Positions 1-7,159 of a stretch of 12,691 nt of DNA are shown piece after piece. Positions within the stretch are counted from its first letter, which is position 1, and every line of letters begins with the position of its first letter. Under the pieces are notes generated by a model. That model was not told the DNA's origin, made no database searches, and saw only the letters and a list, made by a program, of their open reading frames with translations. A program made the translations under genes and the position numbers. The stretch is from Planctomycetaceae bacterium (GTDB lineage Bacteria; Planctomycetota; Planctomycetia; Pirellulales; UBA1268), in the NCBI GenBank assembly GCA_002862165.1, contig PKCL01000506.1:1-12691 (forward strand). The letters run 5' to 3'.

Positions 1-119
1 CAAAAACTATCTTCGAAAGTGACCCCGCGTTAGGTGATGAACGCTTTAGTCGGCTTAAAAAGGTTTTGCTAGGGCGCTGGTCGGCAACACTCAATCTTGG
101 CTTAGAAAAAGTGAGCTAG
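1..119 (+). CDS. C-terminal tail of an unrecognised protein (5' end outside window)
   Basis: An open frame enters at the left edge (first full codon at position 3) and ends at TAG 117-119. It encodes about 38 residues, among them ESDPALGDERFSRLKK, RWSATLNLGLEK and a final VS. The composition looks like real protein, with mixed charged and hydrophobic residues and no low complexity. It stops only 11 bp before the convergent end of mqnE, a normal spacing for tail-to-tail genes. No domain or family can be recognised from this fragment, so no function is proposed. I see no terminator hairpin between it and mqnE. It could be a chance open frame, since 38 codons is not decisive. Confidence 0.5.
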   Translation, partial: KTIFESDPALGDERFSRLKKVLLGRWSATLNLGLEKVS

Positions 120-130
120 TTGTCTGAACT

Positions 131-1276
131 TTATTCTGACAAAGCCGCCGCGGTAAGTGCTTCACCAGATGTCCAGTGCTGTCCTTCTCGCTCGACACGA
201 CAATACAACGTGTCCCGCTCAATTGGTTCACGTCCAGCTTCTCGAATTAAATTCTTGATGCTTTCAACAGTGAGTATTTCTGGCGTTTCTGCTCCTGCGT
301 CGTGGTAGATCAACTCATGGCGTACTGTGCCATCAATATCGTCTGCACCGTATGCCAGAGCGGCTTGGGCCGTCCCTAGGCCAAGCATAATCCAGTATGC
401 CTTCAGGTGGTCAAAATTATCGAGGACGAGGCGGCTTATGGCCATTGTTCGCAAACTCATAGCTGCAGAAGGCTTCGGTATGTGAGATAGCCTCGTGTTT
501 TCCGGGTGGAAGGCAAGAGGGATAAATGTCTGGAAACCACCTGTTTCATCCTGCAGTTGTCGGAGACGAATTAAGTGATCGGTTCGGTGATATGCGTTCT
601 CAATGTGACCGTAGAGCATGGTCGCATTACTTCTTAGCCCGAGAGAATGTGCAACGCGATGGATTTCAAACCATTCTTCCGTGTCAGCTTTGTGCTCACA
701 GATTTTGTCCCGGACTTCTGGGTGGAAGATTTCTGCACCACCGCCCGGAAGACTTCCGAGGCCAGCGGACTTCATTTCTTTGAGGATGTCAACTTTTGAT
801 CGTTTCGTGAGATGACAAAACCAATTTATTTCAACAGGGGTCCATGCTTTTAAGTGAAGAGTCGGATACGCATCATGAAGGATACGAATAATGTTGAGGT
901 ACGAGTCATACCCTTTTTTATGATGGAGCCCACCAACAATATGCATTTCAGTGCTGCCTGCCTCAACCGCTTCCTGGCCTCGTTGAAGAATTTGCTCGTC
1001 CGTCATCCAGTAGCCACGTTCATCACGTAAGTCAGCGCGAAACGCACAAAATGTACATCGGTACACACAGACATTCGTAGGGTTGAGATGAGTATTGATG
1101 TTGTAATATCCGGCGTCTCCGTTTTTGCGTTCTCGAACGAGGTTTGCAAGTTCGCCGAGTTCATGAAGGTCCACAGATTCATCCCACAGACCTTCGGCTT
1201 CTTTTGGTGAGAGTCGCTCACCGCATTCTATTTTTTCACGAATCGAATCGAGTGAGTGCCGAACTGCAGATATCAT
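131..1276 (-). CDS. mqnE: Aminofutalosine synthase MqnE (radical SAM)
   Basis: This 381-residue protein matches MqnE of the futalosine menaquinone pathway. MqnE is a radical SAM enzyme that joins 3-[(1-carboxyvinyl)oxy]benzoate to the adenosyl part of SAM, giving 6-amino-6-deoxyfutalosine. The [4Fe-4S] cluster motif is CVYRCTFC with Cys70, Cys74 and Cys77. Family landmarks follow in order: SLPGGGAEIF (about 175-184), SNATMLYGHIE (about 216-226), LQDETGGFQ (241-249) and AFHPENT (255-261). The C-terminal stretch DDIDGTVRHE separates it from the paralogue MqnC, which makes cyclic dehypoxanthine futalosine. The ATG at 1276 is preceded by AGGA at a suitable distance. It is the last gene of the minus-strand ubiE-ubiX-ubiA-mqnE group, 85 bp after ubiA, so it might also have its own promoter. 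Length and motifs look intact. Confidence 0.95.
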   Translation of the reverse strand: MISAVRHSLDSIREKIECGERLSPKEAEGLWDESVDLHELGELANLVRERKNGDAGYYNINTHLNPTNVCVYRCTFCAFRADLRDERGYWMTDEQILQRGQEAVEAGSTEMHIVGGLHHKKGYDSYLNIIRILHDAYPTLHLKAWTPVEINWFCHLTKRSKVDILKEMKSAGLGSLPGGGAEIFHPEVRDKICEHKADTEEWFEIHRVAHSLGLRSNATMLYGHIENAYHRTDHLIRLRQLQDETGGFQTFIPLAFHPENTRLSHIPKPSAAMSLRTMAISRLVLDNFDHLKAYWIMLGLGTAQAALAYGADDIDGTVRHELIYHDAGAETPEILTVESIKNLIREAGREPIERDTLYCRVEREGQHWTSGEALTAAALSE

Positions 1277-1361
1277 GTGGGTTTCCTAATACAAACGTTA
1301 CTGGGTCCGCCGAGAATACCCTTTGAAACCGTAAACCACCGGAGAAAACAACAGGAAATTT

Positions 1362-2276
1362 TTAAAACAACCAGAGGTCCGTGCTTATTCCTGCGAGCAA
1401 TATAAGGCCTATCACGGCATTTACGGTGAAAAATGCCTGATTTATGCGAGAAAGATTCCGTGAACTGATGAGCATGTGCTCAACAACAAGGAGCCCTGCG
1501 ATGCCGTAAATCGCCCAGGTGGTAACGTTCCCGACAAAAGGCGTCGTTCGTGGAAGGGCAAATAAGAAGCAAATAGCCAAAAAATGAAAAAAACCAGCGA
1601 GATAGAGTGCATTTCGAATACCCCATCGTGCAGGGAGGCTTTGTAACTGTTCAGTGCTGTCAAATGAGGCATCTTGGCAGGCGTAAATGGTGTCAAAACC
1701 TGCCACCCAAGTGGTTACTGCCAAAGCCAGCACAAGTGCCGGTACCATGTCGGAGGGGTTCGAAATCACAGCAGGTCCTCGAACAGCAATCCAGGCCGCT
1801 AGTGGAGTAAGGCCGAGTGCTACACCAAGCCAGACATGGGCCAACGATGTGAATCGTTTCGCATAGCTGTATCCCAAGAGCCATGCGAGTACTGGCAATG
1901 AAAGAACTACCGGTAGCCAGTTTGGGAGAAAGAGAAGGGTTGATGCCACAAATAAGAATGACGCAGAGTATACGAGTCTCTGAACATCACCGACGGAAAG
2001 CAGTCCTTTCGGCAGGTGACGATTTGCAGTTCGAGGATTGCGGGCATCGATATGTCGATCAACCAGCCGGTTGAATCCCATTGCAGCCGTGCGAGCGGTG
2101 GCCATGCACGCGATGATGCCGGCAGAAATCTTGATCCAATGCAATAGTGACACATGTGGATTGTCTGCTAGTTCAACACGGGCAGCAATCATTCCTGCCA
2201 TCATCGCGAACGGCAATGCGAAGATAGTGTGAGAGAATCGAACGAGTTCAAGATATGTACGGAGTGTTGCCGCCAT
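1362..2276 (-). CDS. mqnP: UbiA-family prenyltransferase (MqnP-like), menaquinone pathway
   Basis: A 304-residue, very hydrophobic integral membrane protein of the UbiA superfamily. Both aspartate-rich motifs that bind Mg-diphosphate are present: N69xxxD73xxxD77 (NRLVDRHID) and D195xxYxxxD202xxxD206 (DTIYACQDASFD). The N-terminal RFSHTIFALPFA segment is typical of the subgroup labelled 4-hydroxybenzoate polyprenyltransferase. Family members beside mqn genes act as MqnP and prenylate the naphthoate ring. The neighbours mqnE, ubiX and ubiE argue for the menaquinone role rather than ubiquinone. It starts 5 bp after the ubiX stop, and the GGGG/AAGG stretch at the end of ubiX can serve as its ribosome binding site, so the two are probably co-translated. 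Several hydrophobic segments of membrane-spanning length follow (roughly 100-130, 147-165, 178-198, 218-240 and 250-300). The true substrate cannot be read from the sequence. Confidence 0.9.
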   Translation of the reverse strand: MAATLRTYLELVRFSHTIFALPFAMMAGMIAARVELADNPHVSLLHWIKISAGIIACMATARTAAMGFNRLVDRHIDARNPRTANRHLPKGLLSVGDVQRLVYSASFLFVASTLLFLPNWLPVVLSLPVLAWLLGYSYAKRFTSLAHVWLGVALGLTPLAAWIAVRGPAVISNPSDMVPALVLALAVTTWVAGFDTIYACQDASFDSTEQLQSLPARWGIRNALYLAGFFHFLAICFLFALPRTTPFVGNVTTWAIYGIAGLLVVEHMLISSRNLSRINQAFFTVNAVIGLILLAGISTDLWLF

Positions 2277-2281
2277 AAGCC

Positions 2282-2893
2282 TTAATTTCCCCAGCGGCTA
2301 ACAAGTTCATTCGAGATATTCAGTTGGTCGCAAATACGAGCAACAACAAAGTTGACGAGGTCATCAATCGATTGGGCATTGTGGTAGAAGCCCGGCGATG
2401 CGGGCAGCACGACAGCGCCAGCTTCGTGGATAGCCTGCATGTTTTTCAGTTGTGGTAACGAGAGCGGTGTTTCTCGCGGGACTACGATGAGTTTCCTACG
2501 TTCTTTAAGGTGCACCTCAGCCGCTCGGTGAATCAAATTCTCACCCATAGAATGCGTAATGGCCGAGAGCGTGCTTCCACTGCACGGGCAGAGAACCATG
2601 GCGTTTGTTAGGAAAGATCCGCTCGCGATAGGAGCCATCAGATTTTTGAAGTGATGGTAGGTAAGGCGACCAGTTGTTGGTCGTGTGGTTCCTAGAAAGT
2701 GCTCCACAGAGAAATTATCAAGATCGATTGTCACACCAAGCTCTTGCTCAAATACTGCTTTTCCAGAGGGACTGATCGATAGGTGTATGTCACAGTTTGC
2801 GTCAAAGAGTACGTGGAGGAGTCTTCTCGCATAAATCGCTCCAGAAGCACCGGTGACCCCAAGCACAATGGGTTTGGCAGGAGAATCTGTCAT
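2282..2893 (-). CDS. ubiX: Flavin prenyltransferase UbiX
   Basis: A 203-residue UbiX-family flavoprotein. These enzymes attach a dimethylallyl group to FMN to make prenylated FMN, the cofactor of UbiD-type decarboxylases. Landmarks are the FMN-binding N-terminus GVTGASGAIYARRLL (12-26), SPSGK (41-45), MAPIASGSF (about 86-94), CPCSGSTLSAI (102-112), VVPRETPLSL (127-136) and ASPGFYH (155-161). Length is normal for the family. The start codon overlaps the ubiE stop as ATGA (2890-2893), which implies translational coupling. In a futalosine-pathway operon it most likely serves the UbiD-like decarboxylase acting after prenylation of 6-carboxy-naphthoate. That decarboxylase gene is not in this window. 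No missing residue or frameshift was seen. Confidence 0.95.
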   Translation of the reverse strand: MTDSPAKPIVLGVTGASGAIYARRLLHVLFDANCDIHLSISPSGKAVFEQELGVTIDLDNFSVEHFLGTTRPTTGRLTYHHFKNLMAPIASGSFLTNAMVLCPCSGSTLSAITHSMGENLIHRAAEVHLKERRKLIVVPRETPLSLPQLKNMQAIHEAGAVVLPASPGFYHNAQSIDDLVNFVVARICDQLNISNELVSRWGN

Positions 2894-3687
2894 GCTGTTT
2901 CAGTCACTTTCTGTCCAGCCATGTTTGGCTGACGAGGAATGGTCGGTTTTGTTGCAATTGAAAGAGTGGCTATGCCAAGACTCAAAGGAAACTGATCAAC
3001 GTGGTCGAATCCCGTCTGCTTAATGAGTCGAACAAGCGACTCGCCTGACGGAAACTCTTCGACACTTTGATTCAAGTAGCTATACGCATCGGCATGATTT
3101 CGAGCAATCGCATTCCCGATTCTTGGCAGAACATTTCTGAAATACCACAGATAACTTTTACGAATGAGTACATTTTTTGGAAGCGAGAATTCAAGAATGG
3201 CCAATTTCCCTCCAGGCTTGCAAACTCGGCACATTTCAGTGAGTCCTTTTTCTGTTTCAGCAATATTACGTAGCCCAAAGGCGACCGTGACCAGATCAAA
3301 AGAGTTGTCAGGGAATGGGAGTTCCATGGCATCAGCTTCGAGCCATTCGACGGGTACATTTCGGGCGGCGGATTTCTCGATTCCCCGATCAAGCATTGGT
3401 TTACAAAAGTCACTACCAACGACACGAACCCTCGGCCCGGCTTTCACTGCATACGCCAGCGCCAGATCGCCTGTTCCAGTGCACACATCTAGAATGGCAC
3501 CTGTTGTTGGTGGGGGGGCTCGCTTCACAGTTATCCTTCGCCACAAGATATCAATGCCTCCCGACAGCATCCGATTGACAAAGTCGTACCGTGGAGCAAT
3601 CTCGGCAAACATGCCTTGGACTTTGCCGCCGCTCTTATCAACACTCTGTACTGGTTGGCTTGTAATGACATCTCCTTCTCGAGGCAT
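2890..3687 (-). CDS. ubiE: Demethylmenaquinone methyltransferase UbiE/MenG
   Basis: A 265-residue class I SAM-dependent methyltransferase of the UbiE/MenG family, which methylates demethylmenaquinone to menaquinone as the last pathway step. SAM-binding motif I is LDVCTGTGDLAL (66-77). The family signatures FGLRNI (137-142), CKPGGKLAILEFS (146-158) and YSYLNQSVEEFP (202-213) are present, as is the early VQGMFAEIAPRYDFVN segment. The frame is open upstream to an ATG at 3792, but that would add 35 unconserved residues and overlap comB. I therefore chose the ATG at 3687, which directly precedes MPREGDVITS. Its Shine-Dalgarno is weak, and a GTG a few codons upstream cannot be excluded. It is the first gene of the minus-strand menaquinone group, divergent from comB. 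The organism's use of the futalosine route makes menaquinone, not ubiquinone, the likely product. Confidence 0.93.
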   Translation of the reverse strand: MPREGDVITSQPVQSVDKSGGKVQGMFAEIAPRYDFVNRMLSGGIDILWRRITVKRAPPPTTGAILDVCTGTGDLALAYAVKAGPRVRVVGSDFCKPMLDRGIEKSAARNVPVEWLEADAMELPFPDNSFDLVTVAFGLRNIAETEKGLTEMCRVCKPGGKLAILEFSLPKNVLIRKSYLWYFRNVLPRIGNAIARNHADAYSYLNQSVEEFPSGESLVRLIKQTGFDHVDQFPLSLGIATLSIATKPTIPRQPNMAGQKVTETA

Positions 3688-3696
3688 CTGGTAGGT

Positions 3697-3751
3697 TTGC
3701 ACGGTTGAGATCTGAAGAAGTATTTTATCTTGAAGAACGGTATGAGTACAA
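3697..3751. promoter_or_regulatory. Candidate divergent promoter region between ubiE and comB
   Basis: The two divergent genes share a gap of only 54 bp. On the minus strand, TTGTAC (3751-3746) and TAAAAT (3727-3722) are separated by 18 bp and would give ubiE a leader of about 30 nt. On the plus strand, TTGCAC (3697-3702) and TATTTT (3721-3726) are also 18 bp apart, but would leave comB a very short leader. The two -10 elements lie on the same AT patch, so the directions may compete. This rests on sigma70-type consensus only, which is a weak guide in this presumed phylum. Confidence 0.25.
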
Positions 3752-4560
3752 AAAAAGAGTGTCCGGATCAATCTGTTCGGTGGTACACCCACTACCTTCC
3801 AGATGATATGCCCCGAGAGTCGGTAGCGGGAGGCATTGCGATTATTATCGATGTTCTGAGGGCTTCGACAACAATTGTGACCGCTCTTGAGGAGGGAGCG
3901 GCTTTTGTGAAGCCAGTTGCTGATGTTGATGAAGCACGCCGTTTGAAGTACGGAGATTTTTCCTCGTGCCTTCTCGGTGGTGAGCGTGGTGGACTTCAGA
4001 TTGCAGGATTCGACCTTGGGAACTCACCGGCTGAATATACTCACTCAGTTGTTGCAGGTCGTGGCGTTGTTATGACAACAACAAATGGGACGCTTGCAAT
4101 CAAACGATGTGAGACGGCTCGTGAGATTCTTGTGGGTAGTTTGCTCAATCGAACGTCTGTCGCAAAAACTGCTCTTCTGCTGGCGGCAAAGCGTGGCATC
4201 GATTCCATTCATCTTGTGTGCGCTGGGACAAATGGCAAAGAAACAGACGAAGATATTCTTGGTGCGGGAGCGATTGTCGATGCCGGCATTTTAGCAACAA
4301 AAAGCCGCTCTCTCGTTGATTCCAATAGCACAAAGGCAGCCGCTGAGTTTCGTCGAATTGTGGATGCGTCAGTAGATTCTCAGGAACGGCTTACAGCGAG
4401 ACTTCGGCAGTCACTCGGTGGGAGAAATCTAATTCGGCTGGGGATGGATTCTGATCTGGTATTAGCAGCAGCTGTTGATCGTTGTCGGCTCGTGCCGTAT
4501 CAGTGCTCTCATACAGGTGCACTCATGTCGTTTGATGCCCTGAAGTGCATCAATTCATAA
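3742..4560 (+). CDS. comB: ComB-family 2-phosphosulfolactate phosphatase
   Basis: A 272-residue member of the ComB family, Mg-dependent acid phosphatases that hydrolyse (R)-2-phospho-3-sulfolactate to 3-sulfolactate. In methanogens this is a step to coenzyme M; in Bacillus a ComA/ComB homologue pair is linked to sulfolactate. The conserved blocks appear in order: IIIDVLRASTTIVTAL (34-49), GGERGG (79-84), GFDLGNSPAEYT (89-100), TTTNGT (112-117), CAGTNG (150-155), EDILGAGAI (160-168) and GGRNLIRLGMDSDL (216-229). I chose the ATG at 3742; an in-frame TTG at 3730 would add four residues. It is divergent from the menaquinone genes and 110 bp ahead of glyS. No comA (phosphosulfolactate synthase) is visible, so the natural substrate here is uncertain. 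Confidence 0.9.
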   Translation: MSTKKECPDQSVRWYTHYLPDDMPRESVAGGIAIIIDVLRASTTIVTALEEGAAFVKPVADVDEARRLKYGDFSSCLLGGERGGLQIAGFDLGNSPAEYTHSVVAGRGVVMTTTNGTLAIKRCETAREILVGSLLNRTSVAKTALLLAAKRGIDSIHLVCAGTNGKETDEDILGAGAIVDAGILATKSRSLVDSNSTKAAAEFRRIVDASVDSQERLTARLRQSLGGRNLIRLGMDSDLVLAAAVDRCRLVPYQCSHTGALMSFDALKCINS

Positions 4561-4597
4561 CTGGCGTCCGTCTCTTTGGTTTCTCGGTAGACCTAAC

Positions 4598-4620
4598 TTC
4601 AGTGTGATCACTACACTGAA
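4598..4620. repeat. Inverted repeat between comB and glyS (operator or terminator)
   Basis: TTCAGTGT and ACACTGAA form a perfect 8-bp inverted repeat around a 7-nt centre. The perfect palindrome GTGATCAC (4604-4611) is nested off-centre inside it. It sits 38 bp after the comB stop and 50 bp before the glyS start. No run of T follows directly, so a simple intrinsic terminator is not obvious. A regulator-binding site for glyS or a weak comB terminator are both possible. The rest of the 110-bp gap shows nothing else recognisable. Confidence 0.4.
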
Positions 4621-4670
4621 CAAACTGAAATAATCCTCTTTATTTCCCTCTGGAAAATCACAATATATTT

Positions 4671-6317
4671 ATGTCAAAGCCTGTTGATCAGTCACGAATG
4701 GATCGAATTGTTTCACTAGCGAAGCGACGTGGTTTCATATTTCAATCGAGTGAAATCTACGGTGGGTTAAATGGTTTCTGGGACTACGGTCCGCTCGGAG
4801 TAGCGCTGAAACGTAATCTCAAGGAGTGCTGGTGGCAGGATATGGTTGCTGGCCATGATGAGTTGATGACGCTCAAAGGTGCTCCCTCTGCATATGAAAT
4901 GGCAGGGCTCGACTGCACAATTATCATGCATCCGCAGGTCTGGAAATGCTCGGGTCACTTTGATCTTTTTCATGATTGGATGGTTGACTGCCGTGAATCG
5001 AAACGTCGGTTTCGTTATGACCATCTTCAAGGGAGATGGGCTGCCTATCGGAATTCAAAAGCCTTTATTACGACAGACGTATCTGGTGATGATGCAGAGC
5101 TTGATCTTGTGGGGAAGGCTCAGAAGTTTTTTAAATTACGGGCGAAGCAGATCGAAGACATTGAGTGGTCCGGGAGCCTTGTAGATTTGGCGAGCACTTC
5201 CCCTGATGATTCGATACCCCTTAGCGAGGCAGTTGCTCCCGATGCGAGTGAAAAGGGGACCCTGACGGAACCACGAGAATTCAATCTCATGTTTGAAACT
5301 CGAATTGGAGCGATGGCTGGTGATAGAGATGGCCGCGCTTTTTTACGGCCAGAAACTGCTCAAGGTATATTTTTGAATTTCAAGAATGTTCTAGATACAT
5401 CTCGTGTGCGTGTGCCATTTGGGATTGGGCAAATCGGAAAAAGTTTTCGTAATGAAATTACGCCAAGAAATTTCACTTTTCGTTCGCGGGAATTTGAACA
5501 AATGGAAATAGAGTTCTTTTGCCGTCCTGATGATTCGCGGGATTGGTATCAATTCTGGCGGGACCGTCGCTGGCAGTGGTATCTGAATCTGGGGCTAACA
5601 GAAGGTCGCCTTCAACTCCGTGAACATCATGAGGCAGAGCTAGCGCACTATTCACGTGGCACAGCTGATATTGAGTACGCATTCCCATTTCTTGCCGATG
5701 GTGAGTATGGAGAGCTTGAAGGTATTGCGCATCGGGGCGACTTTGATTTACGGAGTCACATGGAGGGAAAGCTTGTTCGTGAGAACGGTGAGCTTGTGCT
5801 GGAAACCGATACGGATGGAAAACCAAAGCATCGGGGGAGTGGTCGTGATCTGTCGTATTTTGATGATGTGAGCCGAGAACGTTTTGTGCCACATGTTATT
5901 GAGCCTTCAGCTGGGGCAGACCGAGCAGTCTTAGCTTTTCTTTGCGATGCCTACCACGAGGACAGCGTTCCTGATGAGAAAGGAAATCCTCGTGAGCGTA
6001 CTGTGCTGAAATTGCACCCGAGACTGGCCCCCCTGAAAGCAGCAATCCTACCTCTTGTGAAAAAAGATGGTATGCCAGAAGTAGCTGCTGATTTATACAG
6101 GGCTATCAAGAAGCGAATGCCGTGCATGTATGATGCGAAAGGGTCTGTGGGCCGGCGTTATGCGCGGCAGGACGAGGCTGGCACGCCGTGGTGCATTACG
6201 ATCGACGGCCAAACAATGAAAGATCAGACGGTAACGATTCGAGATCGAGACTCTCTTGCACAGGAGCGGATTCCGATCGATGATTGCGCAGCGATTTTAA
6301 CGGAACGACTCGTATGA
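4671..6317 (+). CDS. glyS: Glycyl-tRNA synthetase, class II alpha2 type
   Basis: A 548-residue class II aminoacyl-tRNA synthetase that charges tRNA-Gly with glycine in the cytosol. It is the single-chain homodimeric type, not the separate alpha and beta chain type of E. coli. The N-terminal region carries SSEIYGGLNGFWDYGPLG (26-43) and VWKCSGHFDLFHDWMVDC (90-107). The catalytic core follows with RPETAQGIFLNF (226-237), the motif 2 FRNEITPRNFTFRSREFEQM (259-278) and the motif 3 EPSAGADR (411-418). The C-terminal part (about 445-548) is the anticodon-binding domain, with LKLHPRLAPLKAAILPL and QDEAGTPWCITID. A variable insert lies at about 120-200. The ATG at 4671 is preceded by an AT-rich stretch without a clear Shine-Dalgarno, but the protein start fits the family. 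Its TGA overlaps the next start as ATGA. Confidence 0.96.
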   Translation: MSKPVDQSRMDRIVSLAKRRGFIFQSSEIYGGLNGFWDYGPLGVALKRNLKECWWQDMVAGHDELMTLKGAPSAYEMAGLDCTIIMHPQVWKCSGHFDLFHDWMVDCRESKRRFRYDHLQGRWAAYRNSKAFITTDVSGDDAELDLVGKAQKFFKLRAKQIEDIEWSGSLVDLASTSPDDSIPLSEAVAPDASEKGTLTEPREFNLMFETRIGAMAGDRDGRAFLRPETAQGIFLNFKNVLDTSRVRVPFGIGQIGKSFRNEITPRNFTFRSREFEQMEIEFFCRPDDSRDWYQFWRDRRWQWYLNLGLTEGRLQLREHHEAELAHYSRGTADIEYAFPFLADGEYGELEGIAHRGDFDLRSHMEGKLVRENGELVLETDTDGKPKHRGSGRDLSYFDDVSRERFVPHVIEPSAGADRAVLAFLCDAYHEDSVPDEKGNPRERTVLKLHPRLAPLKAAILPLVKKDGMPEVAADLYRAIKKRMPCMYDAKGSVGRRYARQDEAGTPWCITIDGQTMKDQTVTIRDRDSLAQERIPIDDCAAILTERLV

Positions 6318-7159
6318 AACCGGCCATTTCCACGGTCTGTTCTCTTCGTGCACCACTCGGTTCAGTTCTTGAGGATTATGCAGCAGGGCAGTGTCATGCA
6401 GTTGAACTGTGGTTGGGGCATGCTGAACAATATCTCGACGGGAGGCCACCTGAAGTGCTAGCGGAACTTTTTTCCAAGCACTGTTGTGAGCCAATAGCCG
6501 CAACCTTTCAAGGTGGATTGTTAACGAGTCAAGGGGATGCACGTCGGGAACACTGGTCTCTTTTCGAGAGTCGTCTGGCCCTTTGCTCAGCTGTTTCGAT
6601 ACCAACACTGATTCTTGCGGGAGATGTTCATGGTCCACTCGCTCCTGAAGATTTAGGGCGACTTTCACGGAGTCTTGTTGAAGCTGCAAAGCGGGCAGCT
6701 GATGAAGGTGTTAGGCTTGCTTTAGAATTTGATGCTCGAGCGACTTTTCCAAATAATTTGCAATCGGCAGTAGCACTCATTGATGATGTTGGGTTGCCAT
6801 CCCTTGGCATTTGCCTCGACTGGTTTCATTTTTCTGTCGGGCCAAGCAAGCTCATCGACTTGCACCTGCTCACGCCAGAGACACTTGCTCTTGTACAATT
6901 GTCTGACATTGCAGATGTGCCAAGAGAAATGGCGCGTGATGCTGACAGGATTTTGCCAGCTGAAGGAAGCTCTCCACCGCAGCAACTGATAACACATCTC
7001 GAAAGCATGAAGTACACAGGTCCGATTTCAGTCGAGCTCCATAACCCTCAACTCTGGCAGGTGCCTCCTCGGCAGTTTGGTGAAATAGCAATCACGGCTC
7101 TGCGGAAATTACTTGGTCAAGCGGAGATGCCGGAGCGAGATGACCATCTAAACGTATAA
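6314..7159 (+). CDS. Sugar phosphate isomerase/epimerase-like TIM-barrel protein
   Basis: A 281-residue protein with the layout of xylose-isomerase-like / AP-endonuclease-2-like TIM barrels. Likely metal-binding positions at the strand ends are Glu138 (RLALEFD), Asp169 and His172 (GICLDWFHF), Asp198 (LVQLSDI) and Glu241 (ISVELHNP). The usual His of the V-H-x-x-D strand is Gln195 here. The loop after it, with Arg212, Pro215 and Glu217 (DRILPAEGS), resembles the R-x-x-P-G-x-G loop of the family. The substrate cannot be told from sequence. Its ATG (6314-6316) overlaps the glyS TGA, so it is probably translated by coupling with glyS. A TTG further upstream in glyS is an unlikely start. Its last 68 bp overlap the convergent gene on the other strand. 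Confidence 0.82.
   Translation: MKPAISTVCSLRAPLGSVLEDYAAGQCHAVELWLGHAEQYLDGRPPEVLAELFSKHCCEPIAATFQGGLLTSQGDARREHWSLFESRLALCSAVSIPTLILAGDVHGPLAPEDLGRLSRSLVEAAKRAADEGVRLALEFDARATFPNNLQSAVALIDDVGLPSLGICLDWFHFSVGPSKLIDLHLLTPETLALVQLSDIADVPREMARDADRILPAEGSSPPQQLITHLESMKYTGPISVELHNPQLWQVPPRQFGEIAITALRKLLGQAEMPERDDHLNV

Noticed and set aside
3164..3694. 176-codon plus-strand open frame across ubiE
   Set aside because: It is antisense to ubiE, Ser/Arg/Pro-rich, and shows no recognisable domain. The opposite strand carries clear methyltransferase motifs.
3688..3792. Longer ubiE start at 3792 (35 extra residues)
   Set aside because: The extension overlaps comB, looks unlike UbiE N-termini, and would fill the divergent promoter gap. 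The ATG at 3687 fits the family start better.
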